A stretch of 64,000 nt of DNA from contig DXEG01000013.1 in assembly GCA_019115125.1 (NCBI GenBank), forward strand, positions 1-64,000. Reading direction: 5' to 3'. Source of the stretch: Candidatus Blautia faecipullorum. GTDB taxonomy: Bacteria; Bacillota; Clostridia; Lachnospirales; Lachnospiraceae. This document shows positions 31,240 through 39,785 of this stretch, piece by piece; within the stretch, counting starts at the first letter, position 1, and every line of letters begins with the position of its first letter. The translations under genes were made by a program, and so were the position numbers. The notes below the pieces were generated by a model. That model searched no databases and was not told the origin of the DNA. It was given only the letters and a program-made list of their open reading frames with translations.

Positions 31240-31418
31240 GTATGAGCAGAGCGGAGGCATTGAATAAGACCATTCCCATCCTTTTTATGTCTGCGAAGGA
31301 TGATCTGCCCTCCAAACAGAAAGGCTTCCGGCTGGGGATTGACAATTACATGGTAAAACCCATCGAGTTGGGGAAACTGGAGCTTAGGGTACGGGCGCTT
31401 CTCCGGCAGTCAGCCTGA
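31240..31418 (+). pseudogene. Fragment of an OmpR-type response regulator receiver domain
   Basis: The frame encodes KTIPILFMSAKDDLPSKQKG then FRLGIDNYMVKPIELGKLEL and RVRALLRQ, the second half of a receiver domain with the conserved lysine (MVKP). The phosphorylated aspartate half and the DNA-binding domain are missing. It abuts a broken KilA-N gene on the other strand at ~31415, a recombination junction. Confidence 0.8.
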
Positions 31419-31621
31419 GCATAGGCGGCAGTATAGAAATCTGCATTATACATTTCTTCCCATATACCGAGAAATTCTATTGTATTCTTGTTGCGTAACC
31501 ATTTTTCTATCAGAGCAGGTTCATTATCAATTTTTCTTACCATATCTGTCAAAGAGATGTAATCATCTTCTTCAACCTGTAAGACCTGTATTTCTGTTCC
31601 ATCAACATTTAGTTTTCCCAT
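31415..31621 (-). pseudogene. Truncated KilA-N domain gene
   Basis: From ATG 31621 the product reads MGKLNVDGTEIQVLQ ... DDYISLTDMVRKIDNEPALI, EKWLRNKNTIEFLGIWEEMY, the N-terminal part of the KilA-N DNA-binding domain of phage-derived proteins. Similarity stops at NADFYTAAYAQ, exactly where the response-regulator scrap begins. The remaining frame is antisense to that scrap. Confidence 0.8.
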
Positions 31622-31645
31622 GTAAAATCCCTTCATTTATGCGAT

Positions 31646-32386
31646 TTATAATTTAATCAGCCTGCCATTGTTAAAATAATAAATATCTTCCCTCTTATAG
31701 CCATATTTGGAATCAGGAATGCTGATATGCGGTTCAAAAGTAAACATTTCGACATCTGATAATCTTTTATGGTTTCCTTTTTCAGTATATATTCTGCCAT
31801 TTTTATTTTTTACAATGGAATGTCCGAGATTACCAAGAAAGTCCAAATTAAAAAAACCTTTTTCTGCAATCAAATCATTCATGTAATAGTATAATTCTTC
31901 AAATGTCATATTTGGCGCTGCCACATCAATTAAAGTTTTATGCAGATATTCCTCCATCTGCAAACCGTTTCGCCACTCGTCATTTTTGATTTGGTCGGTT
32001 TCTCTACATAATATGCCATTTTCAAATACAAGTGTTCTTGCATAATCTCCCCAAATGTTATTCTTTTGGGGACTTAAATCAATTGTGATAATATCATTCT
32101 CCTGTATGATTCTATCTGTTGCTTTGTAATCTTTACCTGATATGGAAACAGTAGTTTCATCCCCTGCAAAAATAAATGCTCCTACACCCCAATACCAAAA
32201 GGAGTCTGCTCCATTTTTGAGCAAATAATCTTCACACAATGCTTTGATGTCTGGCAGTTTCATTCCAACTTGAATTATGTCAGCAAGATACTTTATTGTT
32301 TCCCGATTTAAGTTCTGCATTGCAAAATACAAATCAAGCTGTTCTTTTGCGACACTATATCCATTGAATAAATGCTGTTTTGTCAT
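31646..32386 (-). CDS. M24-family metallopeptidase (Xaa-Pro aminopeptidase-like)
   Basis: A 246-aa pita-bread fold protein. Metal ligands can be followed: D in ITIDLSPQKN, D in WGDYART, H in LGNLGHSIV, E in MFTFEPHIS; the last ligand is weak (YKREDIYYF). It lacks the N-terminal creatinase domain of full Xaa-Pro peptidases. Its start lies inside the end of the GNAT gene (32-bp overlap), so the two are co-translated. AT-rich, unlike the core genes. The substrate is unknown. Confidence 0.8.
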   Translation of the reverse strand: MTKQHLFNGYSVAKEQLDLYFAMQNLNRETIKYLADIIQVGMKLPDIKALCEDYLLKNGADSFWYWGVGAFIFAGDETTVSISGKDYKATDRIIQENDIITIDLSPQKNNIWGDYARTLVFENGILCRETDQIKNDEWRNGLQMEEYLHKTLIDVAAPNMTFEELYYYMNDLIAEKGFFNLDFLGNLGHSIVKNKNGRIYTEKGNHKRLSDVEMFTFEPHISIPDSKYGYKREDIYYFNNGRLIKL

Positions 32387-32789
32387 TACTGTTATAACCT
32401 GCCTTTCTATAAAACCCCAATGTACTTTCTTTCTTAGAACCTGTAAGCAGCATTATTTTATAGCAGTTTTCTCTTATGGCAATCTCTTTGGCGTAATTCA
32501 GGCACTGTGTTGCCAGTCCTTTATTTCTATGTCTTTCATCAGTTATCACATTTTCAATAAAAGCATATGGCTGCTGGTTGTGTGTCAGATTTGGAATGAT
32601 GACACAGACACAGGAAGATACAATTTTTTCATTTTCTTCCGCAACAATCACATGATGGTTTTTATCTAAAAAAATACTATCCCAAATCTGCAATAGTTCA
32701 TTGGTCTTTTCCGGCATGGGATTATCATGTAACTGCATATACAGCTTTAATAAACCATCTAAATCATCTTTTACGACTTCTCTAATCAT
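32355..32789 (-). CDS. GNAT-family N-acetyltransferase
   Basis: A 144-aa acetyltransferase. The acetyl-CoA motif A is VITDERHRNKGLATQCLNYA (R/Q-x-x-G-x-G/A version), followed by YKIMLLTGSKKESTLGFYRK, typical of motif B. ATG 32789 is taken because AAAGG lies 9 nt upstream. The gene overlaps a metallopeptidase, suggesting a paired role such as peptide or antibiotic modification; the acceptor is unknown. Confidence 0.87.
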   Translation of the reverse strand: MIREVVKDDLDGLLKLYMQLHDNPMPEKTNELLQIWDSIFLDKNHHVIVAEENEKIVSSCVCVIIPNLTHNQQPYAFIENVITDERHRNKGLATQCLNYAKEIAIRENCYKIMLLTGSKKESTLGFYRKAGYNSNDKTAFIQWI

Positions 32790-32907
32790 ATATGACATCC
32801 TTTCCTATTGTTCACTCTATTCAACATATCTTTGGTTAAAGTCACATTTGCACAGAATGGAAAAAGGGTGTGCTAAAAATAGATTTATACGATTTCGCAT
32901 CTGTTAT

Positions 32908-33042
32908 CTACAAACAGCCGTCAACTATTGGCAGTAGTTGGCGGCTATTTTCGTCTATCCTTGAAAATCTCGTAAACAAAACCGACAAGGCAACAATGAA
33001 TATGAAAAGCTGAATCAAATCAGCATGTGGGAAGTATAGCAC
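32908..33042 (-). CDS. Second Fst/holin-like small membrane toxin
   Basis: From GTG 33042 the 44-aa product begins MLYFPHADLIQLFIFIVALS then VLFTRFSRIDENSRQ. The PHADLIQLFIFIVAL motif is the hallmark of peptides annotated as putative holin-like toxin (Fst relatives). AAGGATA precedes the GTG. A bidirectional hairpin (32916-32946) overlaps the 3' end, as at the 9.1-kb locus. The C-terminal tail is longer than usual and lacks the lysine-rich end, so the locus may be decaying. An antisense promoter could not be fixed. Confidence 0.6.
   Translation of the reverse strand: MLYFPHADLIQLFIFIVALSVLFTRFSRIDENSRQLLPIVDGCL
32916..32946. terminator. Bidirectional hairpin at the second toxin locus
   Basis: AGCCGTCAACT and AGTTGGCGGCT pair with one mismatch around a 9-nt loop and are followed by ATTTTCG on plus. 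Confidence 0.7.
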
Positions 33043-33134
33043 ATCTATCCTTATTCGGCAATAATCAATAGACTTGAAAGTGCCTCTATCAATAAGACTC
33101 CCACTTTGAATATCTGAAAAATAAAAAGATGGTC

Positions 33135-33166
33135 TTGACAAACAAAGTTAGTTCGCATATACTAAC
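33135..33166 (+). promoter_or_regulatory. feo promoter with DtxR-type operator
   Basis: TTGACA (33135-33140), 17-bp spacer, TATACT (33158-33163). The inverted repeat GTTAGT-N8-ACTAAC (33147-33166) covers the spacer and -10. This is the layout of iron-dependent DtxR/IdeR-type repression. Confidence 0.7.
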
Positions 33167-33212
33167 ACTGACAAGAGAGTTTCTTGAGACTAACAGAGAA
33201 AGAAGTGAAACT

Positions 33213-33428
33213 ATGCTGCCATTATCAATGGTAAAAGATGGAGAACCGTGTACCATCGGCAGAGTCGGTGGAAAAGAGGATACCAGGCGTTTTCTGGAAT
33301 CTCTCGGTTTTGTTTCCGGAGCAGAGGTGACGGTTGTTTCTACTGCCGGAGGAAATCTGATCGTCAGTGTGAAGGATTCCAGAGTGGCGATCGGACGGGA
33401 TATGGCAAACAAAGTCATGGTGGACTGA
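33213..33428 (+). CDS. feoA: FeoA domain protein (first)
   Basis: A 71-aa SH3-like FeoA (LPLSMVKDGEPCTIGRVGG; FLESLGFVSGAEVTVVSTAG; VAIGRDMANKVMV). FeoA binds FeoB and supports Fe2+ uptake. ATG 33213 gives the family length; the upstream frame overlaps the promoter. First gene of the feo operon. Confidence 0.88.
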   Translation: MLPLSMVKDGEPCTIGRVGGKEDTRRFLESLGFVSGAEVTVVSTAGGNLIVSVKDSRVAIGRDMANKVMVD

Positions 33429-33442
33429 AGGGAGGAGATTCA

Positions 33443-33664
33443 ATGAAGACATTAAAAAATGTTCCGGTGGGACAGACGGTGAAAGTGGTGAAGCTGAACG
33501 GAGAGGGCCCTGTGAAGCGAAGGATCATGGATATGGGCATTACGAAAGGCGTCAGCGTCTATGTGAGAAAGGTGGCTCCCCTTGGGGATCCGGTTGAGGT
33601 TACAGTGAGAGGCTATGAGCTGTCCGTAAGAAAAGCAGACGCGGAAATGATCACTGTGGAATAA
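33443..33664 (+). CDS. feoA: FeoA domain protein (second)
   Basis: A 73-aa FeoA (TLKNVPVGQTVKVVKLNGEG; RRIMDMGITKGVSVYVRKVA). It starts after GGAGGAGATTCA, 14 bp beyond the first feoA. Two tandem FeoA proteins ahead of FeoB are common in Clostridia. Confidence 0.9.
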   Translation: MKTLKNVPVGQTVKVVKLNGEGPVKRRIMDMGITKGVSVYVRKVAPLGDPVEVTVRGYELSVRKADAEMITVE

Positions 33665-33682
33665 ATGAAGGAGGAAAGAGAG

Positions 33683-35833
33683 ATGGCAATAACAATTGCA
33701 TTGGCCGGCAATCCGAACAGCGGCAAGACTACGCTGTTTAACGCGCTGACAGGCGCCAACCAGTTTGTGGGAAACTGGCCGGGCGTAACAGTGGAGAAAA
33801 AGGAAGGAAGACTGAAGGGCAACAAGGACGTTGTGATCGCGGATCTTCCCGGAATTTATTCCCTGTCTCCCTATACATTGGAGGAAGTGGTGGCAAGAAA
33901 CTATCTGATCAATGAGAAGCCGGACGCGATCCTGAATATCATTGACGGAACAAACCTTGAGAGAAATCTTTATCTGAGCACACAGCTTATGGAGCTTGGT
34001 ATTCCTGTAGTAATGGCTGTGAATATGATGGATCTCGTGAAGAAAAACGGCGATCAGATCATGACCGACAAGCTGGCGAAAAAGCTTGGCTGCGCGGTGG
34101 TGGAGATTTCCGCCCTGAAGGGGGACGGCGTAAAACGTGCCGCGGATATGGCGGTGCAGTTTGCCAGTTCCCATAAAGTAAATCCTCCGGTACATAGCTT
34201 TGACCAGAAGGTGGAGGATGTGCTGGATTCGATCGAAAGAAAGCTGACCGGAGCCGTTCCGGAAGAGCAGAAACGCTTCTTTGCCGTGAAGCTTCTTGAA
34301 AGAGACGACAAGATCGCGCAGCAGCTTTCCAGAGTGCCGGATGTTTCCGCTGAGATCGCGGACATTGAGAGAGAAATGGACGACGATACGGAAAGTATCA
34401 TTACAAATGAACGTTATAACTATATTTCTTCCATCATCGGACAGTGCTGCCGGAAGAAGCAGACCGGAGAAAAAATGACGGTTTCCGACAAGATCGACCG
34501 GATCGTCACCAACCGTATCCTGGCTCTTCCCATCTTCGCGGCGGTGATGTGGCTGGTTTATTATGTATCCGTGACCACGGTAGGTACCATCGTTACAGAC
34601 TGGACCAATGACGTATTGTTCGGCGAGATCATCCCGCCGGCTATCGAAAGCTTCCTGGTAAGTATTCACTGCGCCGGATGGCTCCAGGGACTGATCCTTG
34701 ACGGTATTGTAGCAGGCGTGGGCGCTGTTCTGGGATTTGTGCCGCAGATGCTCGTACTGTTTATCTTCCTCGCGTTCCTGGAAGGCTGCGGCTATATGGC
34801 CCGGGTTGCCTTTATCATGGACCGTATTTTCCGTAAATTCGGTCTTTCCGGAAAATCCTTTATCCCGATGCTGATCGGCACAGGCTGTGGAGTTCCGGGA
34901 GTTATGGCTTCCAGAACCATCGAAAACGACCGTGACCGTAAAATGACGATCATAACTACGACATTTATTCCCTGCGGGGCGAAGCTTCCGATCATTGCCC
35001 TGATCGCGGGCGCGCTGTTCGACGGCGCTTCCTGGGTAGCGCCCAGCGCGTATTTTGTAGGTATCGCGGCTATCGTATGCTCCGGCATCATCCTGAAAAA
35101 AACGAGGTTGTTCGCGGGAGATCCGGCTCCCTTCGTTATGGAGCTTCCGGCTTACCATCTTCCCACTGTGGGAAGCGTGCTGAGAAGCATGTGGGAGCGC
35201 GGCTGGTCCTTTATTAAAAAGGCGGGTACGATCATTCTTCTTTCCACCATCCTGCTGTGGTTCCTGATGAGCTTCGGCTGGTCAGACGGTTCCTTCGGCA
35301 TGCTGGAGGCGGAGCAGCTCAACGACAGTATTCTGGCAGCCATCGGCGGCGTGATCGCTCCGATTTTCGCCCCGCTGGGCTGGGGAGACTGGAAGATGGC
35401 GGTTGCGGCCGTTACAGGCCTTATTGCCAAGGAAAACGTAGTAGGTACCTTCGGAGTCCTCTTTGGTTTTGCGGAAGTGGCGGAGGATGGAGTTGAAATC
35501 TGGGGACAGCTTGCAGGCAGCATGAGCGCTGTCGCGGCATATTCCTTCCTGGTGTTCAATCTTCTGTGCGCTCCGTGCTTCGCGGCCATGGGCGCCATCA
35601 AGCGTGAGATGAACAACACGAAATGGTTCTTGTTCGCGATTGGATATCAGTGCCTGCTTGCCTATGTGGTATCTCTCTGTGTATACCAGATCGGCGCCCT
35701 TGCGGCAGGCGGCAGCTTCGGAATCTTTACAGTTATCGCTTTTATACTTATAATTGGATTTATCTATCTGCTTTTCAGACCGTACAGGGAAAGCGGCACA
35801 TTGAATATAAACGTCAGAAGCGCGGCGAGATAA
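33683..35833 (+). CDS. feoB: Ferrous iron transport protein B
   Basis: A 716-aa inner-membrane Fe2+ transporter. The N-terminal GTPase has G1 GNPNSGKTTLFNALTG, G3 DLPGIYSLSPYT and G4 NMMD. A helical insertion domain follows, then Gate repeats with about eleven membrane helices (GTGCGVPGVMASRTIENDRD and AVTGLIAKENVVGTFGVLFG are the two conserved gates). ATG 33683 follows GGAGGAAAGAG. Coupled with two FeoA and a Cys-rich protein. Confidence 0.96.
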   Translation: MAITIALAGNPNSGKTTLFNALTGANQFVGNWPGVTVEKKEGRLKGNKDVVIADLPGIYSLSPYTLEEVVARNYLINEKPDAILNIIDGTNLERNLYLSTQLMELGIPVVMAVNMMDLVKKNGDQIMTDKLAKKLGCAVVEISALKGDGVKRAADMAVQFASSHKVNPPVHSFDQKVEDVLDSIERKLTGAVPEEQKRFFAVKLLERDDKIAQQLSRVPDVSAEIADIEREMDDDTESIITNERYNYISSIIGQCCRKKQTGEKMTVSDKIDRIVTNRILALPIFAAVMWLVYYVSVTTVGTIVTDWTNDVLFGEIIPPAIESFLVSIHCAGWLQGLILDGIVAGVGAVLGFVPQMLVLFIFLAFLEGCGYMARVAFIMDRIFRKFGLSGKSFIPMLIGTGCGVPGVMASRTIENDRDRKMTIITTTFIPCGAKLPIIALIAGALFDGASWVAPSAYFVGIAAIVCSGIILKKTRLFAGDPAPFVMELPAYHLPTVGSVLRSMWERGWSFIKKAGTIILLSTILLWFLMSFGWSDGSFGMLEAEQLNDSILAAIGGVIAPIFAPLGWGDWKMAVAAVTGLIAKENVVGTFGVLFGFAEVAEDGVEIWGQLAGSMSAVAAYSFLVFNLLCAPCFAAMGAIKREMNNTKWFLFAIGYQCLLAYVVSLCVYQIGALAAGGSFGIFTVIAFILIIGFIYLLFRPYRESGTLNINVRSAAR

Positions 35834-35879
35834 GAATGAGCCGGAGCCTGAATGTTTACAAAAATCGGAGGTGCTGATT

Positions 35880-36050
35880 ATGGGAACAGTGATCGTACTT
35901 GCAGTTCTGGTGCTGATCGTGGGACTGATCGTCCGCAGTATGATCCGGGACAAAAAGAACGGTAAATCTCTTCAGTGCGGCGGGAACTGCAGCGGCTGCG
36001 GCGGTCACTGCCACTGCAGTGCCGGAGACGGCAGTTCCGGGAGATCATAA
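35880..36050 (+). CDS. FeoB-associated Cys-rich membrane protein
   Basis: A 56-aa protein: one N-terminal membrane helix (TVIVLAVLVLIVGLIVRSMI), basic KK stretch, then a Cys/His tail (CGGNCSGCGGHCHCS). This family is always beside FeoB in Firmicutes and may bind iron at the cytoplasmic side, replacing FeoC. AATCGGAGGTGCTGATT precedes the ATG. Confidence 0.9.
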   Translation: MGTVIVLAVLVLIVGLIVRSMIRDKKNGKSLQCGGNCSGCGGHCHCSAGDGSSGRS

Positions 36051-36172
36051 GGAGCTTCATATACTATAAGTAAGAAAGCAAGATGTTTTTCTGCTGGGAC
36101 ACCAGTATTCTTGATTCATCTAAAAGAAGGAACAACCGCCCGCAAGAGGTTGACACAATAAGTTTCGTTTAC

Positions 36173-36214
36173 AAAACCGCCCTTACTCGCCAAAGTACAA
36201 GGGTGGTTTTGTTA
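36173..36214 (+). terminator. Hairpin between feo operon and the YdcZ gene
   Basis: CAAAACCGCCCTT and AAGGGTGGTTTTG pair around a 15-nt loop, followed by TTATGGG. A TTGACA at 36149-36154 just before it may be a remnant promoter of a small RNA. The remaining intergenic sequence up to 36321 holds nothing I recognise. Confidence 0.6.
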
Positions 36215-36321
36215 TGGGTATAAAAACATAGCTTTCCGCATATGTTAATACCAAGTATTTAAAGGGCGGGTTCAGAATACCAGCCTTTTTCTTTGCATAT
36301 TTCATTATCGGAGGGAAAATT

Positions 36322-36756
36322 ATGTGGGGATTTATTGCGGCGCTGGTCTCAGGTGCCCTGATGAGTATTCAGGGAGTATTCAATACGGAAGTGACGAAGC
36401 AGTCCAGTCTCTGGGTGTCTACCGGGTGGGTTCAGCTTTCGGCCTTCGCGGTCTGCGTGCTGGCGTGGCTTTTTACAGGCCGGGAAAGTATTTCGGCTCT
36501 CTGGCAGGTGGAAAATAAGTATACGCTTCTGGGAGGCGTGATCGGAGCCTTTATCACGATCACTGTGATCCAGAGCATGGGCGCTTTAGGCCCGGCAAGA
36601 GCCGCCATGCTGATTGTGATCTCTCAGTTGATCGTCGCCTATGTGATCGAGCTTTTCGGGATGTTCGGCACGGACCGTCAGCCCTTTGAATGGAGAAAGC
36701 TGATCGGAATGGCGGTGGCGATCGTCGGCATTGTGATCTTCAAATGGCAAAAATAG
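36322..36756 (+). CDS. DMT-family transporter of the YdcZ type
   Basis: A 144-aa protein with four to five membrane helices (GFIAALVSGALMSIQGVFNT; GGVIGAFITITVIQSMGALG; MLIVISQLIVAYVIELFGMF). This is the half-size DUF606/YdcZ form, which works as a dimer. The substrate is unknown. GGAGGGAAAATT precedes the ATG. Confidence 0.85.
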   Translation: MWGFIAALVSGALMSIQGVFNTEVTKQSSLWVSTGWVQLSAFAVCVLAWLFTGRESISALWQVENKYTLLGGVIGAFITITVIQSMGALGPARAAMLIVISQLIVAYVIELFGMFGTDRQPFEWRKLIGMAVAIVGIVIFKWQK

Positions 36757-36864
36757 CAGTTTCCTATTGTAAATGCTGAAGGAATTCGTTAAAATAGGAA
36801 ATGGTCAAGTATGGAAAAGAAGGGGAGCTCTGCCATAAAATCTATGGATAAGGAGTGAACCGGA

Positions 36865-37647
36865 ATTAAAAAAAGAATAAAAAAGAAGAAAGCGGCGGCG
36901 TACCTGCTGGTATTTTTGCTGGCATTTCCTCTGTGGGGATGCTCTGCCGGACAGGAGGCGGACATCTTTCTTTCAGAGGAGCCGGACGAGGAGGATCCCT
37001 CCTCCGATATCCCGGAAGAAGATTCCGCAGGGCAGCAGACGGATCTTAGCCAGGAATCGGAGGAAAAATCCGCTGCGGCTGAAAAGAAAAGCAGCGCGGC
37101 AGAAGCCGGGAATGGAGAGGAGCCATCTGCGGCTGCAGGAGAGGCAGCGGAGGTGGAAAGCCCGTCCCAGCCGGAGCAGATTTTTGTGGATGTCTGCGGC
37201 GCCGTGGCGAAGCCCGGCGTATATGGAATGCCGCCGGACAGCAGAGTGTTTCAGGCTGTTGAGATGGCGGGAGGTTTCCTTCCTGAAGCGGCGGGAGTCT
37301 ATATTAATCAGGCCCAGCCCCTCAGCGACGGTCAGCAGATTTATGTGCCTACGGAGGAAGAAGTCCTGGAAAAGGAGCTGTCGGTTCCGGCCGCGGAGAC
37401 GGCGGACAGCGGGGATAAGCGCTCCGGCGGAGCGGAAGAGGATTCGGGTCAGGAAAAGGTGAACCTGAATACGGCGGATTCCGCGGCTCTGCAGACACTC
37501 AGCGGCATTGGAGAAGCAAAAGCAGAGGCGATCCTTGCTTACAGGGAAGAACATGGAGGATTTTCCAGCATTGAAGAGATCATGAATGTTCCCGGAATCA
37601 AGGAGAGTACTTTTTCTAACATAAAGGATAAGATTGCAGTAGAATAG
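36865..37647 (+). CDS. comEA: ComEA-type DNA-binding lipoprotein
   Basis: A lipoprotein-like signal (hydrophobic AYLLVFLLAFPLWGC with lipobox cysteine), an acidic Ser/Glu-rich linker, an SLBB domain (VDVCGAVAKPGVYGMPPDS; GGFLPEAAGVYINQAQPLSD) and a C-terminal helix-hairpin-helix pair (NLNTADSAALQTLSGIGEAK). ComEA captures DNA during transformation. No ATG, GTG or TTG stands ahead of the signal peptide: the frame upstream closes at 36856, and the only well-placed codon is ATT at 36865, 9 nt after AAGGAG. A TTG at 36916 would cut the signal in half. It is near comEC in the same orientation. Confidence 0.85.
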   Translation: MKKRIKKKKAAAYLLVFLLAFPLWGCSAGQEADIFLSEEPDEEDPSSDIPEEDSAGQQTDLSQESEEKSAAAEKKSSAAEAGNGEEPSAAAGEAAEVESPSQPEQIFVDVCGAVAKPGVYGMPPDSRVFQAVEMAGGFLPEAAGVYINQAQPLSDGQQIYVPTEEEVLEKELSVPAAETADSGDKRSGGAEEDSGQEKVNLNTADSAALQTLSGIGEAKAEAILAYREEHGGFSSIEEIMNVPGIKESTFSNIKDKIAVE

Positions 37648-37657
37648 GAGATTGTGA

Positions 37658-38347
37658 ATGAGCAGGAAAGTATTAGTGGTAGATGATGAAAAACTGATCG
37701 TAAAAGGAATCCGTTTTAATCTGGAACAGGATGGAATGGAAGTAGACTGCGCCTATGATGGAGAGGAAGCCGTAGAGAAGGCGAAAAATAATCATTATGA
37801 TATCATTCTTCTGGATCTGATGCTCCCTAAGATGGACGGGCTGGAGGTATGCCAGCAGATACGGGAATTTTCCAATGTTCCCATCGTAATGCTTACTGCC
37901 AAGGGCGAGGATATGGATAAGATACTGGGGCTGGACTACGGAGCGGACGATTATATCACGAAGCCCTTTAACATTCTGGAGGTAAAAGCCCGTATCAAGG
38001 CGATCATGCGCCGCGCCCGCACGGACAGCGAGGAGAAGGAGAAGGTCAGAACCGTGGAGGCGGGAGACCTGAAGCTGGACTGCGAGAGCCGCCGTGTATT
38101 TATTGCCGGAAAAGAGATCAATCTCACGGCCAAGGAATTTGACGTTCTGGAGCTTCTGGTATTTAACCCCAATAAAGTATACAGCCGCGAAAACCTGCTG
38201 AATATCGTGTGGGGCTACGAGTATCCCGGTGATGTGAGAACTGTGGATGTACATATCCGCCGTCTCCGCGAAAAAATTGAGGCAAATCCCAGTGAGCCGA
38301 AGTATGTACACACCAAATGGGGTGTAGGATATTATTTTCAGGCGTAA
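37658..38347 (+). CDS. OmpR-family response regulator (WalR/PhoP-like)
   Basis: A 229-aa regulator: receiver domain with DDEK (acidic pair), LLDLMLPKMDG (phospho-Asp ~53), MLTAKG and ITKPF (Lys), then a winged helix (LTAKEFDVLELLVFNPNKVY; VDVHIRRLREKIE). It is 3 bp from its sensor kinase. Similar to WalR-type regulators, but targets cannot be deduced here. Confidence 0.93.
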   Translation: MSRKVLVVDDEKLIVKGIRFNLEQDGMEVDCAYDGEEAVEKAKNNHYDIILLDLMLPKMDGLEVCQQIREFSNVPIVMLTAKGEDMDKILGLDYGADDYITKPFNILEVKARIKAIMRRARTDSEEKEKVRTVEAGDLKLDCESRRVFIAGKEINLTAKEFDVLELLVFNPNKVYSRENLLNIVWGYEYPGDVRTVDVHIRRLREKIEANPSEPKYVHTKWGVGYYFQA

Positions 38348-38350
38348 TCC

Positions 38351-39775
38351 ATGAAAAAGAAATCTCATAAATTTTTTAAAAGCCTGCGTTTCCGCATTAT
38401 GGTTATTTTGATGATACTGGGAATCGTACCCGCCGTGATCATTACGCAGGCAGTGATCAGCAGTTATCGGGAACAGGGCATTGAGGTGAGACTGAGCAGC
38501 GTTCGTACCCAGTGCAGCATTTTGTGCAACCAGATCATAAAAGAAAACTATCTCAATGACTCCAGCTCAGAGGCTGTCAACAGCAAGCTGGAGTTGTTGT
38601 CTAATATTTACGGAGGGCGGATCCTGATGGTGGACAGAGATCTTCAGATCGTCAAGGACACCTATCAGGTAGACGAGGGCAAAACTCTGATCTCATCCAA
38701 GATCATCCGCTGCTTTAAAGACGGAGAGGCTACAGACTATGAGAGGCAGGGGCAGATGCTTGAATTCGCGGTGCCGGTAAAAAGCGCGGACGTACAGCAG
38801 GTTCAGGGCGCGATGCTGATCACTATTTCTCTCAGCGAGGTTTCGGCCACCATGGCGGAGCTGGAGCGGCAGGGGATCATTATTACCTGCATTGTTGTGG
38901 TTTTGTCGCTTTTCCTTGCCTATGTGCTGGCTACGATCCTTGTGAAGCCCCTGGCGCGGATCACGAAATCCATTGAGGATCTCACGGACGGCTACCAGAA
39001 CGACGAGATTTCCGTACCCGATTATACAGAGACGGAGCTGATCACCGACGCTTTCAACAAGATGCTTTCAAGAATGAAAACCCTTGATGAGTCAAGATCC
39101 GAGTTTGTGTCCAATGTGTCTCATGAGCTGAAAACCCCCATGACCTCCATGAAGGTTCTGGCAGATTCCCTGGTAGGACAGACCGGAGTGCCGGAAGAGC
39201 TGTATCAGGAATTTATGCACGATATCACGGCGGAGATCGACAGGGAAAACAGGATCATCACGGATCTTCTCAGTCTGGTGAAGATGGACAGAAAAACGGC
39301 GGATCTTCAGATCCAGCATATGGACATCAATCAGCTTCTTGAGGACATTCTGAAGCGTCTGAGACCCATTGCGGATAAAAGAAATATCGACCTGATCCTG
39401 GACTGCTTCCGGCCGGTGGAGGCGGATGTGGACGAGATCAAGTTCACTTCAGCTATCAGCAACCTGGTGGAAAACGGCATCAAATATAATGTGGACGACG
39501 GATGGGTGAGAGTATCGCTGGACGCGGACCACAAGTATTTTTATGTAACTGTGGCAGATTCCGGAATGGGAATCCCGGAGGATTCCATAGACCGTATTTT
39601 TGAAAGATTTTACCGGGTGGATAAATCCCACTCAAGAGAAATCGGCGGTACAGGACTGGGCCTTGCCATCACCAGAAGCACCATCGCCATGCATCATGGC
39701 GTGATCAAAGTTTTCAGCAGAGAAGGCGAGGGAACTACGTTTTCTGTTCGTATTCCTCTGTCATATATTCCGTAG
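38351..39775 (+). CDS. Sensor histidine kinase (WalK-like)
   Basis: A 474-aa kinase. Two membrane helices (RIMVILMILGIVPAVIITQA and GIIITCIVVVLSLFLAYVLA) enclose an extracellular sensor of about 140 residues. A HAMP domain follows, then the H-box FVSNVSHELKTPMTSMK, N-box NLVENGIKYN, G1 VADSGMGIPE and G2 GGTGLGLAI. No PAS domain is present, unlike WalK. Paired with the upstream regulator. Confidence 0.93.
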   Translation: MKKKSHKFFKSLRFRIMVILMILGIVPAVIITQAVISSYREQGIEVRLSSVRTQCSILCNQIIKENYLNDSSSEAVNSKLELLSNIYGGRILMVDRDLQIVKDTYQVDEGKTLISSKIIRCFKDGEATDYERQGQMLEFAVPVKSADVQQVQGAMLITISLSEVSATMAELERQGIIITCIVVVLSLFLAYVLATILVKPLARITKSIEDLTDGYQNDEISVPDYTETELITDAFNKMLSRMKTLDESRSEFVSNVSHELKTPMTSMKVLADSLVGQTGVPEELYQEFMHDITAEIDRENRIITDLLSLVKMDRKTADLQIQHMDINQLLEDILKRLRPIADKRNIDLILDCFRPVEADVDEIKFTSAISNLVENGIKYNVDDGWVRVSLDADHKYFYVTVADSGMGIPEDSIDRIFERFYRVDKSHSREIGGTGLGLAITRSTIAMHHGVIKVFSREGEGTTFSVRIPLSYIP

Positions 39776-39785
39776 GAGGCGCCGG

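Noticed and set aside
32840..32900. Antisense promoter for the second toxin locus
   Set aside because: TTGCAC at 32848 has no acceptable -10 at 16-18 bp, so I do not claim it.
33452..35158. 568-aa open frame on the minus strand opposite feoB
   Set aside because: It is the antisense shadow of the feoB codons, rich in His/Arg/Ser, with no family motif and no ribosome site. feoB itself is unmistakable.
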